DNA from: JBJFGR01 sp051892875
Lineage (GTDB): Bacteria; Pseudomonadota; Gammaproteobacteria; Enterobacterales; Succinivibrionaceae
Length of the DNA: 64,000 nucleotides
Assembly (NCBI GenBank): GCA_051892875.1
Contig: JBJFGR010000148.1
Coordinates: 1 to 64,000, forward strand
Direction of reading: 5' to 3'
Shown here piece after piece: positions 33,027-43,227 of this stretch. Position 1 is the stretch's first letter. Every line of letters starts with the position of its first letter. Made by a program: the position numbers and the translations under genes. The notes under the pieces were generated by a model, which was not told the DNA's origin, ran no database searches, and saw nothing but the letters and a program-made list of their open reading frames with translations.

Positions 33027-34373
33027 ATGGCTCAAATTAATAAAGTATTAATTGCTAATCGCGGTGAAATAGCATTACGAATTCTTCGTGCCTGTAAAGA
33101 AATGGGCATAAAAACCGTAGCTGTTCATTCAACAGCTGACCGCGACCTAAAGCATGTTAAATTAGCAGATGAAACTATTTGTATTGGTCCTGCTGCTTCA
33201 AAAGAATCATATTTAAACATTCCATCTCTGATCGCAGCTGCAGAAGCAACTGGTGCTAATGCTATTCACCCAGGATATGGTTTCCTTTCCGAAAACGCTG
33301 AATTTGCCGAAGTTGTTGAAAAGTCAGGTTTTATCTTCGTAGGTCCAAGACCTGAAACAATTCGCTTAATGGGTGATAAAGTTTCAGCTATAGAAGCTAT
33401 GGAAGCTGCCGGAGTACCTTGTGTACCAGGCACAGGTGTGTTAGGTGACGACCCCACTGAAAATGCCCGTCTAGCTAAAGAAATCGGTTACCCTGTTATT
33501 ATTAAAGCAGCTGGTGGTGGTGGCGGTCGAGGTATGCGTGTTGTTCGCAGAGAAGAAGATCTTGCCGATTCTATCGCTTTAACAAAGAGAGAAGCTGATT
33601 CTTTCTTTAATAACCCTAATGTTTTTATGGAAAAATTCTTGGAAAATCCTAGACATATAGAATTCCAATTATTATCTGACGGATTAGGTCATGCCGTTTA
33701 CTTAGGTGAACGTGACTGTTCTATGCAGAGAAGAAATCAAAAGGTTATTGAAGAAGCCCCTGCTATCGGAATAACCGAAGAACAAAGAAAAAATATAGGC
33801 GAACGTTGCGTTAAAGCTTGTATTGAAATTGGCTACCGCGGTGCAGGTACTTTTGAATTCCTATACGAAAATGGTCAATTCTACTTTATCGAAATGAATA
33901 CCCGTGTTCAGGTAGAACACCCTATTACAGAACTAGTAACAGGTATTGATATTGTTAAGGAACAATTAAAAATCGCCTCAGGTAATTTCTTAACATTTAC
34001 TCAAGAAAATGTTCACTTGAAAGGTCATGCTATCGAATGCCGTATAAATGCAGAAGATCCTAAATCTTTCCTTCCGTCTCCTGGAAAAATCTCTTGGTTA
34101 CATACTCCAGGTGGCCCAGGCGTAAGATGGGATTCTCATATTTATCAAGGATATTCTGTGCCTCCATATTACGATTCAATGATAGGTAAATTAATTGTCT
34201 ATAATGATAATCGTAATCTTGCTATATCAAGAATGACTCAAGCATTACATGAATTAGTAATAGATGGAATAAAAACAAATATTCCTCTATTAGAAGAATT
34301 AATGCTTGACGAAGGATATAACAAAGGTGGATTTAATATTCATTATCTAGAACATAAATTAGGAATGAAGTAA
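33027..34373 (+). CDS. accC: Acetyl-CoA carboxylase, biotin carboxylase subunit
   Basis: ATP-dependent carboxylation of the biotin on AccB. 448 aa (E. coli 449). N-terminal KVLIANRGEIALRILRACKEMGI, glycine loop KAAGGGGGRGMRVV, catalytic EMNTRVQVEHPITE. Operon with accB. Confidence 0.98.
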   Translation: MAQINKVLIANRGEIALRILRACKEMGIKTVAVHSTADRDLKHVKLADETICIGPAASKESYLNIPSLIAAAEATGANAIHPGYGFLSENAEFAEVVEKSGFIFVGPRPETIRLMGDKVSAIEAMEAAGVPCVPGTGVLGDDPTENARLAKEIGYPVIIKAAGGGGGRGMRVVRREEDLADSIALTKREADSFFNNPNVFMEKFLENPRHIEFQLLSDGLGHAVYLGERDCSMQRRNQKVIEEAPAIGITEEQRKNIGERCVKACIEIGYRGAGTFEFLYENGQFYFIEMNTRVQVEHPITELVTGIDIVKEQLKIASGNFLTFTQENVHLKGHAIECRINAEDPKSFLPSPGKISWLHTPGGPGVRWDSHIYQGYSVPPYYDSMIGKLIVYNDNRNLAISRMTQALHELVIDGIKTNIPLLEELMLDEGYNKGGFNIHYLEHKLGMK

Positions 34374-34470
34374 TTTTTTTAATATTGTGATAAGTAACAC
34401 ACACAAATATGCAAAATGACTATAAACTTATTTTTCGTAAGTAATTACTTTTATTAAAAGGATTTTAAAC

Positions 34471-34944
34471 ATGTATAAGAAGTTTATTTTAGCTGCTCTA
34501 GCAGCTGGTACTTTAGCACTAACTGGTTGTGCTTCTGATGGTGGTAATAGTAGCGGTAGCAGCGCTTCAGCAGGTGGAAATGGCGGTTCTGAAATATTCG
34601 GTACACAGATTTATTTACGTGGCGAAATGAACGACTGGAATGCTTCTCCAGAATATTTAATCAAAAAAGTTTCTGATGGTGTTTATAAAGCAACTGCTGA
34701 ATTAAAAGTTGATTGGGCTCCATACAAATTCAAGTTTGCAGATGCTGGTTGGTCAGCTGGTACAAACTTCGGTTATAAAGATCAGCCTGGTGTATACGAA
34801 TGGGGCGGAGATCCAATCGTATTAAATCCTAAGTCTGTATTCGAAGAAGTTAAAATCACTCCACCTCAGGACGGTTTATATGACTTCTATATTGATGTAA
34901 CTTCAGGTGAACCTGTAACTTACGTTAAAGAACACGTAGAATAA
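34471..34944 (+). CDS. Lipoprotein with a starch-binding-type domain
   Basis: 157 aa. Signal peptide with lipobox ALTGC, a Ser/Gly-rich linker (about 22-45), then one beta-domain: IYLRGEMNDWN, YKATAELKVDWAPYKFKFADAGWSAGTNFGY. The YLRG-MNDW pattern and repeated Trp/Tyr resemble the small domains at the N-terminus of pullulanases and SusE-like starch-binding proteins. No catalytic domain. Likely surface or periplasmic glucan binding (inference). It has its own start site (AAAGGA) and terminator. Confidence 0.6.
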   Translation: MYKKFILAALAAGTLALTGCASDGGNSSGSSASAGGNGGSEIFGTQIYLRGEMNDWNASPEYLIKKVSDGVYKATAELKVDWAPYKFKFADAGWSAGTNFGYKDQPGVYEWGGDPIVLNPKSVFEEVKITPPQDGLYDFYIDVTSGEPVTYVKEHVE

Positions 34945-34967
34945 TAGTTAATCTATTTTCTTATATC

Positions 34968-34996
34968 AAAGCTCCGAAAGGAGCTTTGTTTTTTTT
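34968..34996 (+). terminator. Terminator after the lipoprotein gene
   Basis: AAAGCTCC-GAAA-GGAGCTTT followed by GTTTTTTTT. Confidence 0.9.
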
Positions 34997-35414
<418 letters not shown>

Positions 35415-37112
35415 GTGGCAACATCAGGTTTGTTATATAGCTTAGTATCCAATGGTCTTATCACAAAAGATCAAGCAAAAAAAATATCTGAAGAAGCAGA
35501 AAGAGACGAAATCCCTGCTATATCATATATTGTGAATAATAAAATATTAACCTCCTCTCAAATTGTACAAGTTTTTGAAAAAGAATTAGGTTATCCATAT
35601 TTAAATATGGATGATTTTGAGGTTAATGAAATTTCAAAAGATTTTTTAGATGAAAAACTAATAACTCGTTGTCACGCCCTTCCAATTTACGTTGAAGGGA
35701 AAACATTATATTTAGCTATGTCCGATCCTACCAATATCAAAGCATTGGATGATTTTGGTATGCGTTTTGGTTACCACACTGATGTTATCTTAGTTGACGA
35801 AGATAAATTATCAAAAGGTATCAATAAGCTATTTGGCGATTCAATGGCTAGCCTAGATGTTGGCCTTTCAGATATTGAATTATCAACAATCGCTGAAGAA
35901 GACACACAAGATTCAGCAGCTACTCCAACAGACGAAAGTGATGATACACCTATTGTTAAATTTGTTAATAAATTATTACTTGACGCTATTCGTAAAGGTG
36001 CATCAGACTTACACTTCGAACCATACGAAAAAAAGTATCGCGTAAGATTTCGTATAGATGGTATTTTACACGAAGTTGCAAAACCACCTATCGAATCAAA
36101 AGATAAAATTGCCGCACGTATAAAGGTAATGTCTAAATTAGACATAGCTGAAAGACGTATACCTCAGGATGGTCGTATAAAAATTAAAGTTTCACCAACT
36201 AAATCAATGGATATGCGTGTTAACACCTTGCCAACGCTTTGGGGTGAAAAAATAGTAATGCGTATTCTTGATTCTTCTGCTGCAAAACTTAATATTGATA
36301 TGTTAGGTTATGAACCTGTTCAAAAAGCTAACTATCTAGAAGCCTTAAATAAACCTCAAGGCTTAATATTAGTAACAGGTCCTACAGGTTCTGGTAAAAC
36401 AGTTTCATTATACACAGGTTTAAGTATCCTAAATACAGTAGAAACAAATATATCAACAGCAGAAGACCCAGTAGAAATTAACTTAGAAGGTATTAACCAG
36501 GTTCAAATCAATTATAAAGCTGGTTTAACTTTCGCTAGTGCCTTAAAAGCATTCTTACGTCAAGACCCTGACGTAATAATGGTAGGGGAAATTCGAGACC
36601 TTGAAACAGCTGAAATAGCCGTTAAAGCTGCTCAAACAGGTCACTTAGTTTTATCAACACTACACACTAATTCAGCACCAGAAACTGTTACTCGTTTATT
36701 AAACATGGGGGTTCCTGGATTCAATATCGCGTCATCAGTTACACTTATCATGGCTCAAAGACTTGCAAGAAGATTATGTGAGAAATGTAAAATTCTTGAC
36801 AATATACCAGAGCATGAATTACTTAAAATAGGTTATACTCAAGAACAAATCCAAAATGGGTTAAAAATCTATAAAGCTAATCCAAAAGGCTGTGATAATT
36901 GTTCAGGGGGCTATAAAGGTCGTGTAGGTATATACGAAATTCTTAAAATGTCTGACACTTTAGCCATGCTCATCATGGAAGGTGGTAATTCTTTAGAACT
37001 TGCAAAGAAAGCTGAAGAAGAAGGCATGGTTCCATTAAGAAAATCAGGTTTGGAAAAAGTTGCACAGGGAGTGACGAGTTTACAGGAAGTATTCCGTGTA
37101 ACCTCGGGCTAA
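35415..37112 (+). CDS. pilB: Type IV pilus assembly ATPase PilB
   Basis: Hexameric extension motor. 565 aa, GTG start with AGGAAA upstream. N-terminal MshEN-like domain, Walker A GPTGSGKT, Asp box, Walker B DPDVIMVGEIRD, His box GHLVLSTLHTN, and the C-terminal tetracysteine zinc site CEKC ... CDNC. First of pilB-pilC-pilD. It would assemble the pilins of 27196 and its cassettes. pilT is not in the window. Confidence 0.96.
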   Translation: MATSGLLYSLVSNGLITKDQAKKISEEAERDEIPAISYIVNNKILTSSQIVQVFEKELGYPYLNMDDFEVNEISKDFLDEKLITRCHALPIYVEGKTLYLAMSDPTNIKALDDFGMRFGYHTDVILVDEDKLSKGINKLFGDSMASLDVGLSDIELSTIAEEDTQDSAATPTDESDDTPIVKFVNKLLLDAIRKGASDLHFEPYEKKYRVRFRIDGILHEVAKPPIESKDKIAARIKVMSKLDIAERRIPQDGRIKIKVSPTKSMDMRVNTLPTLWGEKIVMRILDSSAAKLNIDMLGYEPVQKANYLEALNKPQGLILVTGPTGSGKTVSLYTGLSILNTVETNISTAEDPVEINLEGINQVQINYKAGLTFASALKAFLRQDPDVIMVGEIRDLETAEIAVKAAQTGHLVLSTLHTNSAPETVTRLLNMGVPGFNIASSVTLIMAQRLARRLCEKCKILDNIPEHELLKIGYTQEQIQNGLKIYKANPKGCDNCSGGYKGRVGIYEILKMSDTLAMLIMEGGNSLELAKKAEEEGMVPLRKSGLEKVAQGVTSLQEVFRVTSG

Positions 37113-37127
37113 AACAAGGAATAGGTT

Positions 37128-38354
37128 ATGCCAGTAAAAAAGAATAACAAAAAAGAGTTTATAAACTATAAATGGAGTGGTACAAATCGCAAAGGCAAAA
37201 AAGTTAGCGGTTTCATGTGTGCCCGTAGTGCGGAAATTGTAAAATCCGAATTACGTAAGCAAAATGTTATGGTTAACTCTATCGCTGAATACAAAAATTT
37301 GTTTGGCGATGGACCTAAGATTAAACCAGTAGATATTGCAACCCTTTCTAGACAGATTACTACTATGTTATCTGCAGGTGTTCCACTAGTTCAATCTATT
37401 GAACTTTTAGCACAAAGTCACGATAAAGTTGCAATGCGTAAACTGTTGGCTAAGATTTGTGAAGACGTATCAGCAGGTACTCCTTTCAATCAAGCTTTAA
37501 GAAAACATCCGTTGTATTTCGATAAGTTATACTGTGATTTAGTTGCAGCAGGTGAAGTATCTGGTGCTTTAGAAAAAATTTACGATCAGATTGCTACTTA
37601 TAAAGAAAAGAACGAAGCTTTAAAATCAAAGATCAAAAAAGCTTTAATGTACCCTACTGTTGTGTTAATAATTGCAGCAGTTGTAACTGCGATTCTTTTG
37701 TTATACGTAGTTCCTCAATTTGAAGGTATATTCAAGGGATTCGGGGCTGAATTGCCAGCATTCACTCAATTTGTTGTTGGCCTATCTAGAGGTCTTCAAG
37801 AATGGTGGTATATTATATTCCCAATTATTTTCCTTGGTGGTTTTGCATTTTTATTCATTTACAAGAGAAATGTTAAATTCCACGACCAAGTTGATATGCT
37901 TATGCTTAAGATACCTGCTATCGGAAATATTCTTGAAAAGGGTTGTTTAGCTCGTTTCTCTTCTACTTTAGCGACAACTTTCGCAGCTGGTATTCCATTA
38001 GTTGAAGCCCTGATATCAGCAGCTGGTGCCGCTGGTAATGCAAAGTATACAAATTCTATTATGGAAATTCGTCAAGACGTAATGGGTGGTATGCAATTAA
38101 ATACAGCCATGAGAGCAACTCAAATGTTCCCTCCAATGATGAACCAAATGGTTATGATTGGTGAAGAAGCTGGTTCTCTTGATGCAATGCTTAATAAAGT
38201 TTCAAGTATTTATCAACAAGAAGTTGATGATGCGGTTGATGGATTGTCATCAATGTTAGAACCACTAATCATGGTAATATTAGGGGTACTAATCGGTGGT
38301 CTTGTTATCGCTATGTACTTACCAATATTCTCAATGGGTAGCGTTATTAAGTAA
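37128..38354 (+). CDS. pilC: Type IV pilus inner-membrane platform protein PilC
   Basis: 408 aa. Two T2SSF domains (about 70-195 and 275-395), three membrane helices (about 170-195, 220-245, 380-400), typical LSRQITTMLSAGVPLVQSIELL and FSSTLATTFAAGIPLVEAL. Couples PilB to pilin polymerisation. 15 bp after pilB. Confidence 0.96.
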   Translation: MPVKKNNKKEFINYKWSGTNRKGKKVSGFMCARSAEIVKSELRKQNVMVNSIAEYKNLFGDGPKIKPVDIATLSRQITTMLSAGVPLVQSIELLAQSHDKVAMRKLLAKICEDVSAGTPFNQALRKHPLYFDKLYCDLVAAGEVSGALEKIYDQIATYKEKNEALKSKIKKALMYPTVVLIIAAVVTAILLLYVVPQFEGIFKGFGAELPAFTQFVVGLSRGLQEWWYIIFPIIFLGGFAFLFIYKRNVKFHDQVDMLMLKIPAIGNILEKGCLARFSSTLATTFAAGIPLVEALISAAGAAGNAKYTNSIMEIRQDVMGGMQLNTAMRATQMFPPMMNQMVMIGEEAGSLDAMLNKVSSIYQQEVDDAVDGLSSMLEPLIMVILGVLIGGLVIAMYLPIFSMGSVIK

Positions 38355-38373
38355 AATTATTAGTTTTAATTTT

Positions 38374-38405
38374 AGGGGTTTCGCCACGGCGAAACCCTTT
38401 TTATT
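38374..38405 (+). terminator. Terminator-like hairpin between pilC and pilD
   Basis: GGGTTTCGC / GCGAAACCC stem with 4-nt loop and a following TTTTTATT. It sits inside the pilBCD cluster and would reduce pilD relative to pilBC. Confidence 0.82.
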
Positions 38406-38419
38406 CCAGGAATTATTAA

Positions 38420-39301
38420 ATGAATTTTATATTTGAAGTTTTAAACAATCTTTACCAAATTCCATGGCTCTTTTATACATATATTACAATTTTTGGAATT
38501 ATGGTAGGTAGCTTTTTAAATGTTGTTATCTATCGCTTGCCTGTAATGATGGAAAATGCCTATAAAGATGAATATCAAGAGTATTTTCATCCAGAACAGG
38601 AAATTGAAAAACGCCCTACTTTTAACTTAATAACTCCTCGTTCTCGTTGTCCTCATTGTGGGCATAAAATAACCGCATGGGAAAATATACCAATTGTAAG
38701 CTACTTGTTTTTAGGTGGTAAATGTAAAGGTTGTAAAAAACCTATTTCAATGAGATACCCTTTAGTTGAAGCTTTTACTGGTGTTTTATCTTTTATTATA
38801 GCTATTCATTTTGGACCAAGTTTATCAATGATTGGAGCCTTATTGTTGACATGGTCTCTTATTGCGATAAGTGGTATAGATTTTGATAAAATGCTTATAC
38901 CAGATGAAATTGTTTTTCCTTTACTTTGGCTTGGTATTTTATTAAATATAAAAGAAACATATTGCACCCTTGAGTATTCTGTTTACGGAGCTGTTTTAGG
39001 TTACTTAATTCCATGGACTTTTTATTGGATATTTAAGTTGACTACAAAAAAAGAAGGTATGGGGTACGGGGATTTTAAACTCTTCGCTTGCATAGGGGCA
39101 TGGTTTGGAATCAAGTATATTCCAACTCTTATTATTGGTTCTGCATTCATTGGAGCTGTTATTGGTATTATTTGGATTATTTGTACAAGAAATAAGACTT
39201 CAAAACAAATACCTTTTGGACCATACATCGCTGTTGCTGGTTTTTTCATTATGCTTTATGGAAATGAAATTAATCAATGGTATTTAAAAATGATTTTGTA
39301 A
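38420..39301 (+). CDS. pilD: Prepilin peptidase / N-methyltransferase
   Basis: Cleaves the class III leader of prepilins and methylates the new N-terminus. 293 aa, polytopic. Zinc motif CPHC ... CKGC (about 77-105), protease Asp residues in GIDFDKMLIPD and GYGDFKLF. Serves the pilin at 27196; the leaderless cassettes could not be its substrates as they stand. Confidence 0.96.
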   Translation: MNFIFEVLNNLYQIPWLFYTYITIFGIMVGSFLNVVIYRLPVMMENAYKDEYQEYFHPEQEIEKRPTFNLITPRSRCPHCGHKITAWENIPIVSYLFLGGKCKGCKKPISMRYPLVEAFTGVLSFIIAIHFGPSLSMIGALLLTWSLIAISGIDFDKMLIPDEIVFPLLWLGILLNIKETYCTLEYSVYGAVLGYLIPWTFYWIFKLTTKKEGMGYGDFKLFACIGAWFGIKYIPTLIIGSAFIGAVIGIIWIICTRNKTSKQIPFGPYIAVAGFFIMLYGNEINQWYLKMIL

Positions 39302-39468
39302 CTATTTGAAATAACATGCATTCATGCACATATAATTACACACATTAATGAAACTAAACACAAGTGATAAATACATACACTATGAGTAGTATTACTCTTT
39401 TAAAAAGTATTTGTTTTACGTTATAATTATTAAATCTTATCTAAAGATTTTTAATCAAGGAATAAAAA

Positions 39469-41865
39469 GTGCAAAAGTATGCCCATGTATTCATTCTAGC
39501 ATCAATTAGTATTTCAACAAGCTATATAAACACCTCTTATGGGGCTCCATCTTCATCTAATAGCGTATCTGCAACAACAGTGAAAAATATTTATCAATTA
39601 GGTTACGATAGTAGATGTAATGTCAATATTCCACCTCACAATCCTAATGCCCCTGAATATAATTTAAATCAAACGCCTGTATCAATAGAATCAGATGAAG
39701 TTGCTGCTACTTTACATACCGTAGAATACAAAGGTAATGTTGAGATAAAACAAGGGAATAAAACTCTAAGAGCTGACTCAACTAAATTCAATCAAAATAC
39801 CCAAGAGATGGAAGCTCAAGGGGGAGTTTTTTATCAAGATAATGAAATAACCGTAGAAAGCGATACTACATTAAAAACAAACCTAGATACTAACACAACA
39901 GAATTAAATGAAGCAAAATACTTCATTAATGGTACTTTAGTTAGAGGTTCTGCTGATTATGCCCACTTAGATAATGTAAATAAAACCGTAAGTTTAGAAG
40001 GTGCCTCCATATCTACATGCCCTGAAAATGCCGAAACTTGGCATATTACATCAACTTCCTTAAATGTAGATCAAAATGAAATATTTGGGGAATCATGGAA
40101 TACTGTATTATGGATAAAATCTATCCCCATAGCTTATATTCCATACATTAATTTTCCAATAAAAAATGTTAGAAAAACAGGTTTTTTGTATCCTAACTTA
40201 GGTTATGGTAGCACTGATGGATACAGAATTGGTGTTCCTATCTATTTTAATTTGGCTCCAAATTATGATGCCACATTGACACCTAATGCTATTCAGCACA
40301 GAGGTTTATATACTCAAGCTGAAATTAGATACCTATTATTAGACAATTTTTATGGTAAGTTTATTGGAGAATATAATCACAAAGACAAATTATTGGAAAA
40401 AGAAAATACCAATAAAAAACTAGAAGATAAATACAAAAGATGGTTATTCCATTGGTATAATAATGCGTTTTGGATGAACAAAGATTTACAATTAGAAATC
40501 GATTACAATAAAATTCGAGATTATGATTATAACTACTTTAATGATTACGATTCAAGCGTAGATGCTTTAATTGATAACCAAATAAAGCAATCTCTGTCTT
40601 TGACCTATGATAAAAAGAATTTTGATGCAAGTATCCAACTGTTACGTCATCAGGTTCTAGTCCCTATTTATGCTTTATATGGTTATCCATACCAATTATT
40701 ACCAAAAATAAATATAAATTACAGAAACTTCATTTCAAATATACTTTCTTACAGAATTTATGGTGAATATGCCAACTTTAGAGCTGGTAAAGAAGTTGCT
40801 GATTTTGTGTACGAAGGTGAAAGATTTCATCTACAACCAGAAATAGAATTACCTATTCTCGACGCTTATGGTTTATCTATAAATACATTAGGCAGAATGT
40901 TTTTAACTCATTATAAACAAAATATACCTTCAAAAATGCCTACCTCAAAAGGTTTTTCAAAAGATTCTATGGATGAATCTGTAAACAGATATCTGTATGA
41001 ATTTGAAGCTAATGGGAAAATGGTTTTCGTTAATAATTTGGATAATGGATACAATTTAACATTCGAACCAGAAATCCAATATATGTATGTTCCATATAAA
41101 AATCAAGATAGCATAGGTATCTATGATTCTACAGACCGTTTATACGATTATCATTCTGTTTTTTCATATAAGAAATATATTGGCAATGACCGTATTAGCG
41201 ATATAAATAGAATCAGCTATGGTTTTACCTATAGAGTCTATGATGAAGCCTATAAGGAAAGATTAAGATTTAATATTGGTCAAGCTTACGACTTTGTACC
41301 TCAAAGAGTTAAACTATATCCGAATGATAGCACAAATTATTACCCTAGAACTCCTATAAGTTCAAGTATTAATATAAACCTTATTGATTGGTTATCCACT
41401 CATGCTGAAATAGTTTATGATACAAAAGAAAAAGAAACATCTACTTGGAATACACAACTAATAGTTAATTACGAGGACTATAAAGGTCAAATTAGTTACC
41501 GCTATTCAAGAGACGGTAACAGAACATTAAAAAATGAAATTATTGACGTAAAACAACTTGGTGGTAGTTTGGTGTTACCATTAACAGATGATTTCAAAGT
41601 AGTTGGTGCTATGTACTATGATCTCGAACAATCTCAAAATATAGATCAAAAGCTTGCTATAAAATATGAATCATGTTGTTATACATTTGGTGCTCAAATT
41701 GAAAGATATCAAAAACCAGATAATATTACATTAACAGCTGAAGATGAAAAGAAATATGGTATATTCTTGGAATTAAAAGGCTTAGGTGGTACTGGAATTA
41801 ATACAACATTTGATGAAAGCACAAAACTTATACCATATAATGATTTAGTTAATTTAAGTAAGTAA
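39469..41865 (+). CDS. lptD: LPS assembly outer-membrane protein LptD
   Basis: Beta-barrel that inserts LPS into the outer leaflet together with LptE. 798 aa, GTG start with AAGGA upstream. Signal peptide ending near YGA, periplasmic LptA-like domain (about 65-200) and C-terminal barrel. The four disulfide Cys are visible: SRCNVN, STCPENAETW and the adjacent ESCCY near residue 745. Head of lptD-surA-pdxA-rsmA. Confidence 0.95.
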   Translation: MQKYAHVFILASISISTSYINTSYGAPSSSNSVSATTVKNIYQLGYDSRCNVNIPPHNPNAPEYNLNQTPVSIESDEVAATLHTVEYKGNVEIKQGNKTLRADSTKFNQNTQEMEAQGGVFYQDNEITVESDTTLKTNLDTNTTELNEAKYFINGTLVRGSADYAHLDNVNKTVSLEGASISTCPENAETWHITSTSLNVDQNEIFGESWNTVLWIKSIPIAYIPYINFPIKNVRKTGFLYPNLGYGSTDGYRIGVPIYFNLAPNYDATLTPNAIQHRGLYTQAEIRYLLLDNFYGKFIGEYNHKDKLLEKENTNKKLEDKYKRWLFHWYNNAFWMNKDLQLEIDYNKIRDYDYNYFNDYDSSVDALIDNQIKQSLSLTYDKKNFDASIQLLRHQVLVPIYALYGYPYQLLPKININYRNFISNILSYRIYGEYANFRAGKEVADFVYEGERFHLQPEIELPILDAYGLSINTLGRMFLTHYKQNIPSKMPTSKGFSKDSMDESVNRYLYEFEANGKMVFVNNLDNGYNLTFEPEIQYMYVPYKNQDSIGIYDSTDRLYDYHSVFSYKKYIGNDRISDINRISYGFTYRVYDEAYKERLRFNIGQAYDFVPQRVKLYPNDSTNYYPRTPISSSININLIDWLSTHAEIVYDTKEKETSTWNTQLIVNYEDYKGQISYRYSRDGNRTLKNEIIDVKQLGGSLVLPLTDDFKVVGAMYYDLEQSQNIDQKLAIKYESCCYTFGAQIERYQKPDNITLTAEDEKKYGIFLELKGLGGTGINTTFDESTKLIPYNDLVNLSK

Positions 41866-41873
41866 ATAAATAA

Positions 41874-41907
41874 ATTAGATTAGATTAGATTAGATTAGAT
41901 TAGATTA
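41874..41907 (+). repeat. Pentanucleotide repeat (ATTAG)6 ahead of surA
   Basis: Six perfect ATTAG units plus ATTA, between the lptD stop (41865) and the surA ATG (41921), ending 13 bp before the start codon. Length changes would alter the leader and spacing near the ribosome site. Confidence 0.88.
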
Positions 41908-41920
41908 AGAATAATTGATT

Positions 41921-43207
41921 ATGCTAAAAAATACTTTATTGCTTTTAAGCGTTACAACTTCGTTATTGTTTAATGCTGCTTTTGCTGAAACTTATACTAT
42001 TGATAAAACAGTTGCTGTTGCAAACAATGATATTATTCTGCAAAGCCAATTAGATAATGCCATAAAACAATTTAAAAAAAATATGGCAAATCAAGGTATT
42101 ACTCAATTACCTAATGAAGAAGAACTCAGAACTAATATTTTAAACCAATTAATTGAACAAAGTCTGATACTTCAGATTGCTAAAAAAAATTCATTTACAT
42201 TGTCAGAAACTGATATAGATGAATATATCAAAAATATAGCCAAAACTAATAACACAACTGTAGATAATATTATCGCCGATTTCAAATCTAAAGGGGTGTC
42301 TGAGGCAAATATGCGAGAAGAAATAAAAAATAATATAATTATTAATGAGGTAAAACAATCTCAAGTTTCTAGTCGCATAAACATTTCAGAACAAGAAATC
42401 CAACAATTAGCAATGGTTCTTAAAGAGCAGGAAAAAGATTTAAAAATCTATCATTTGGCTTCTATCCTTATTGATTTACCAAATGATGCAACACCAGCTC
42501 AAGTTGATAAAGCTGTTCGCAAAGTAAAACTTATTCAAAATGAATTAAACAATAATATTCCATTTTCTCGTATAGCACAGAAATACTCAGAAGATAAAAG
42601 AGCTATTTATGGAGGAGATCTTGGTGAATTAACATTAAACGACCTACCTCAATATTTAGCAACAGCTATTGCAAATAGTAAAGAAAATGATGTTGTTGGC
42701 CCTATACGTGGTGAATTAGGCCTTATAATGCTAAAAGTTTATGATATTAAACCATATAAACCAAAACCAATGGAATTAGTAAAACTGCGCCATATTTTAT
42801 TAACTACATCTATAATATTTGATGATGAAAAGGCTGAAAGTGAACTAAGTAAATATCGCCAGGAAATAGTTAGTGGTCAAGAATCTTTTGAAAAAATGGC
42901 TCAGCAATATTCTCAAGACCCTAGTAATGCCTTTAAAGGTGGAGAAATTGATTGGGTAAATCCTCAGGTTTTTGATACAAAATTTCAAAAAGCTATCGAA
43001 AAATTAAAAGAAAATGAGATTTCAGAACCTTTTAAAACCAGATTTGGTTGGCATTTAGTCTTACTAGAAGGTAGAAAGTTAGATTATGATTCTTTAAATT
43101 CTTATAAACTTAAAGCAAGAGAAATAATCTATAGACGCACAATGAATCAAGAAAGTGAACGTTGGTTAAAAGAACTCCGTGATACATCTTATGTAAAAAT
43201 TTATTAA
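41921..43207 (+). CDS. surA: Periplasmic chaperone / peptidyl-prolyl isomerase SurA
   Basis: Escorts outer-membrane proteins to the BAM machinery. 428 aa from ATG 41921 (an in-frame TTG 6 bp upstream is less likely). Signal peptide to AFA, SurA_N domain (about 22-165) and two parvulin domains (about 175-275 and 285-385, both with GGDLGEL/GGEIDWV and HLASILI/LRHILLT motifs). Weak ribosome site; the repeat just upstream may affect its expression. Confidence 0.95.
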   Translation: MLKNTLLLLSVTTSLLFNAAFAETYTIDKTVAVANNDIILQSQLDNAIKQFKKNMANQGITQLPNEEELRTNILNQLIEQSLILQIAKKNSFTLSETDIDEYIKNIAKTNNTTVDNIIADFKSKGVSEANMREEIKNNIIINEVKQSQVSSRINISEQEIQQLAMVLKEQEKDLKIYHLASILIDLPNDATPAQVDKAVRKVKLIQNELNNNIPFSRIAQKYSEDKRAIYGGDLGELTLNDLPQYLATAIANSKENDVVGPIRGELGLIMLKVYDIKPYKPKPMELVKLRHILLTTSIIFDDEKAESELSKYRQEIVSGQESFEKMAQQYSQDPSNAFKGGEIDWVNPQVFDTKFQKAIEKLKENEISEPFKTRFGWHLVLLEGRKLDYDSLNSYKLKAREIIYRRTMNQESERWLKELRDTSYVKIY

Positions 43208-43227
43208 TTATTGATAAAAGATAAAAA

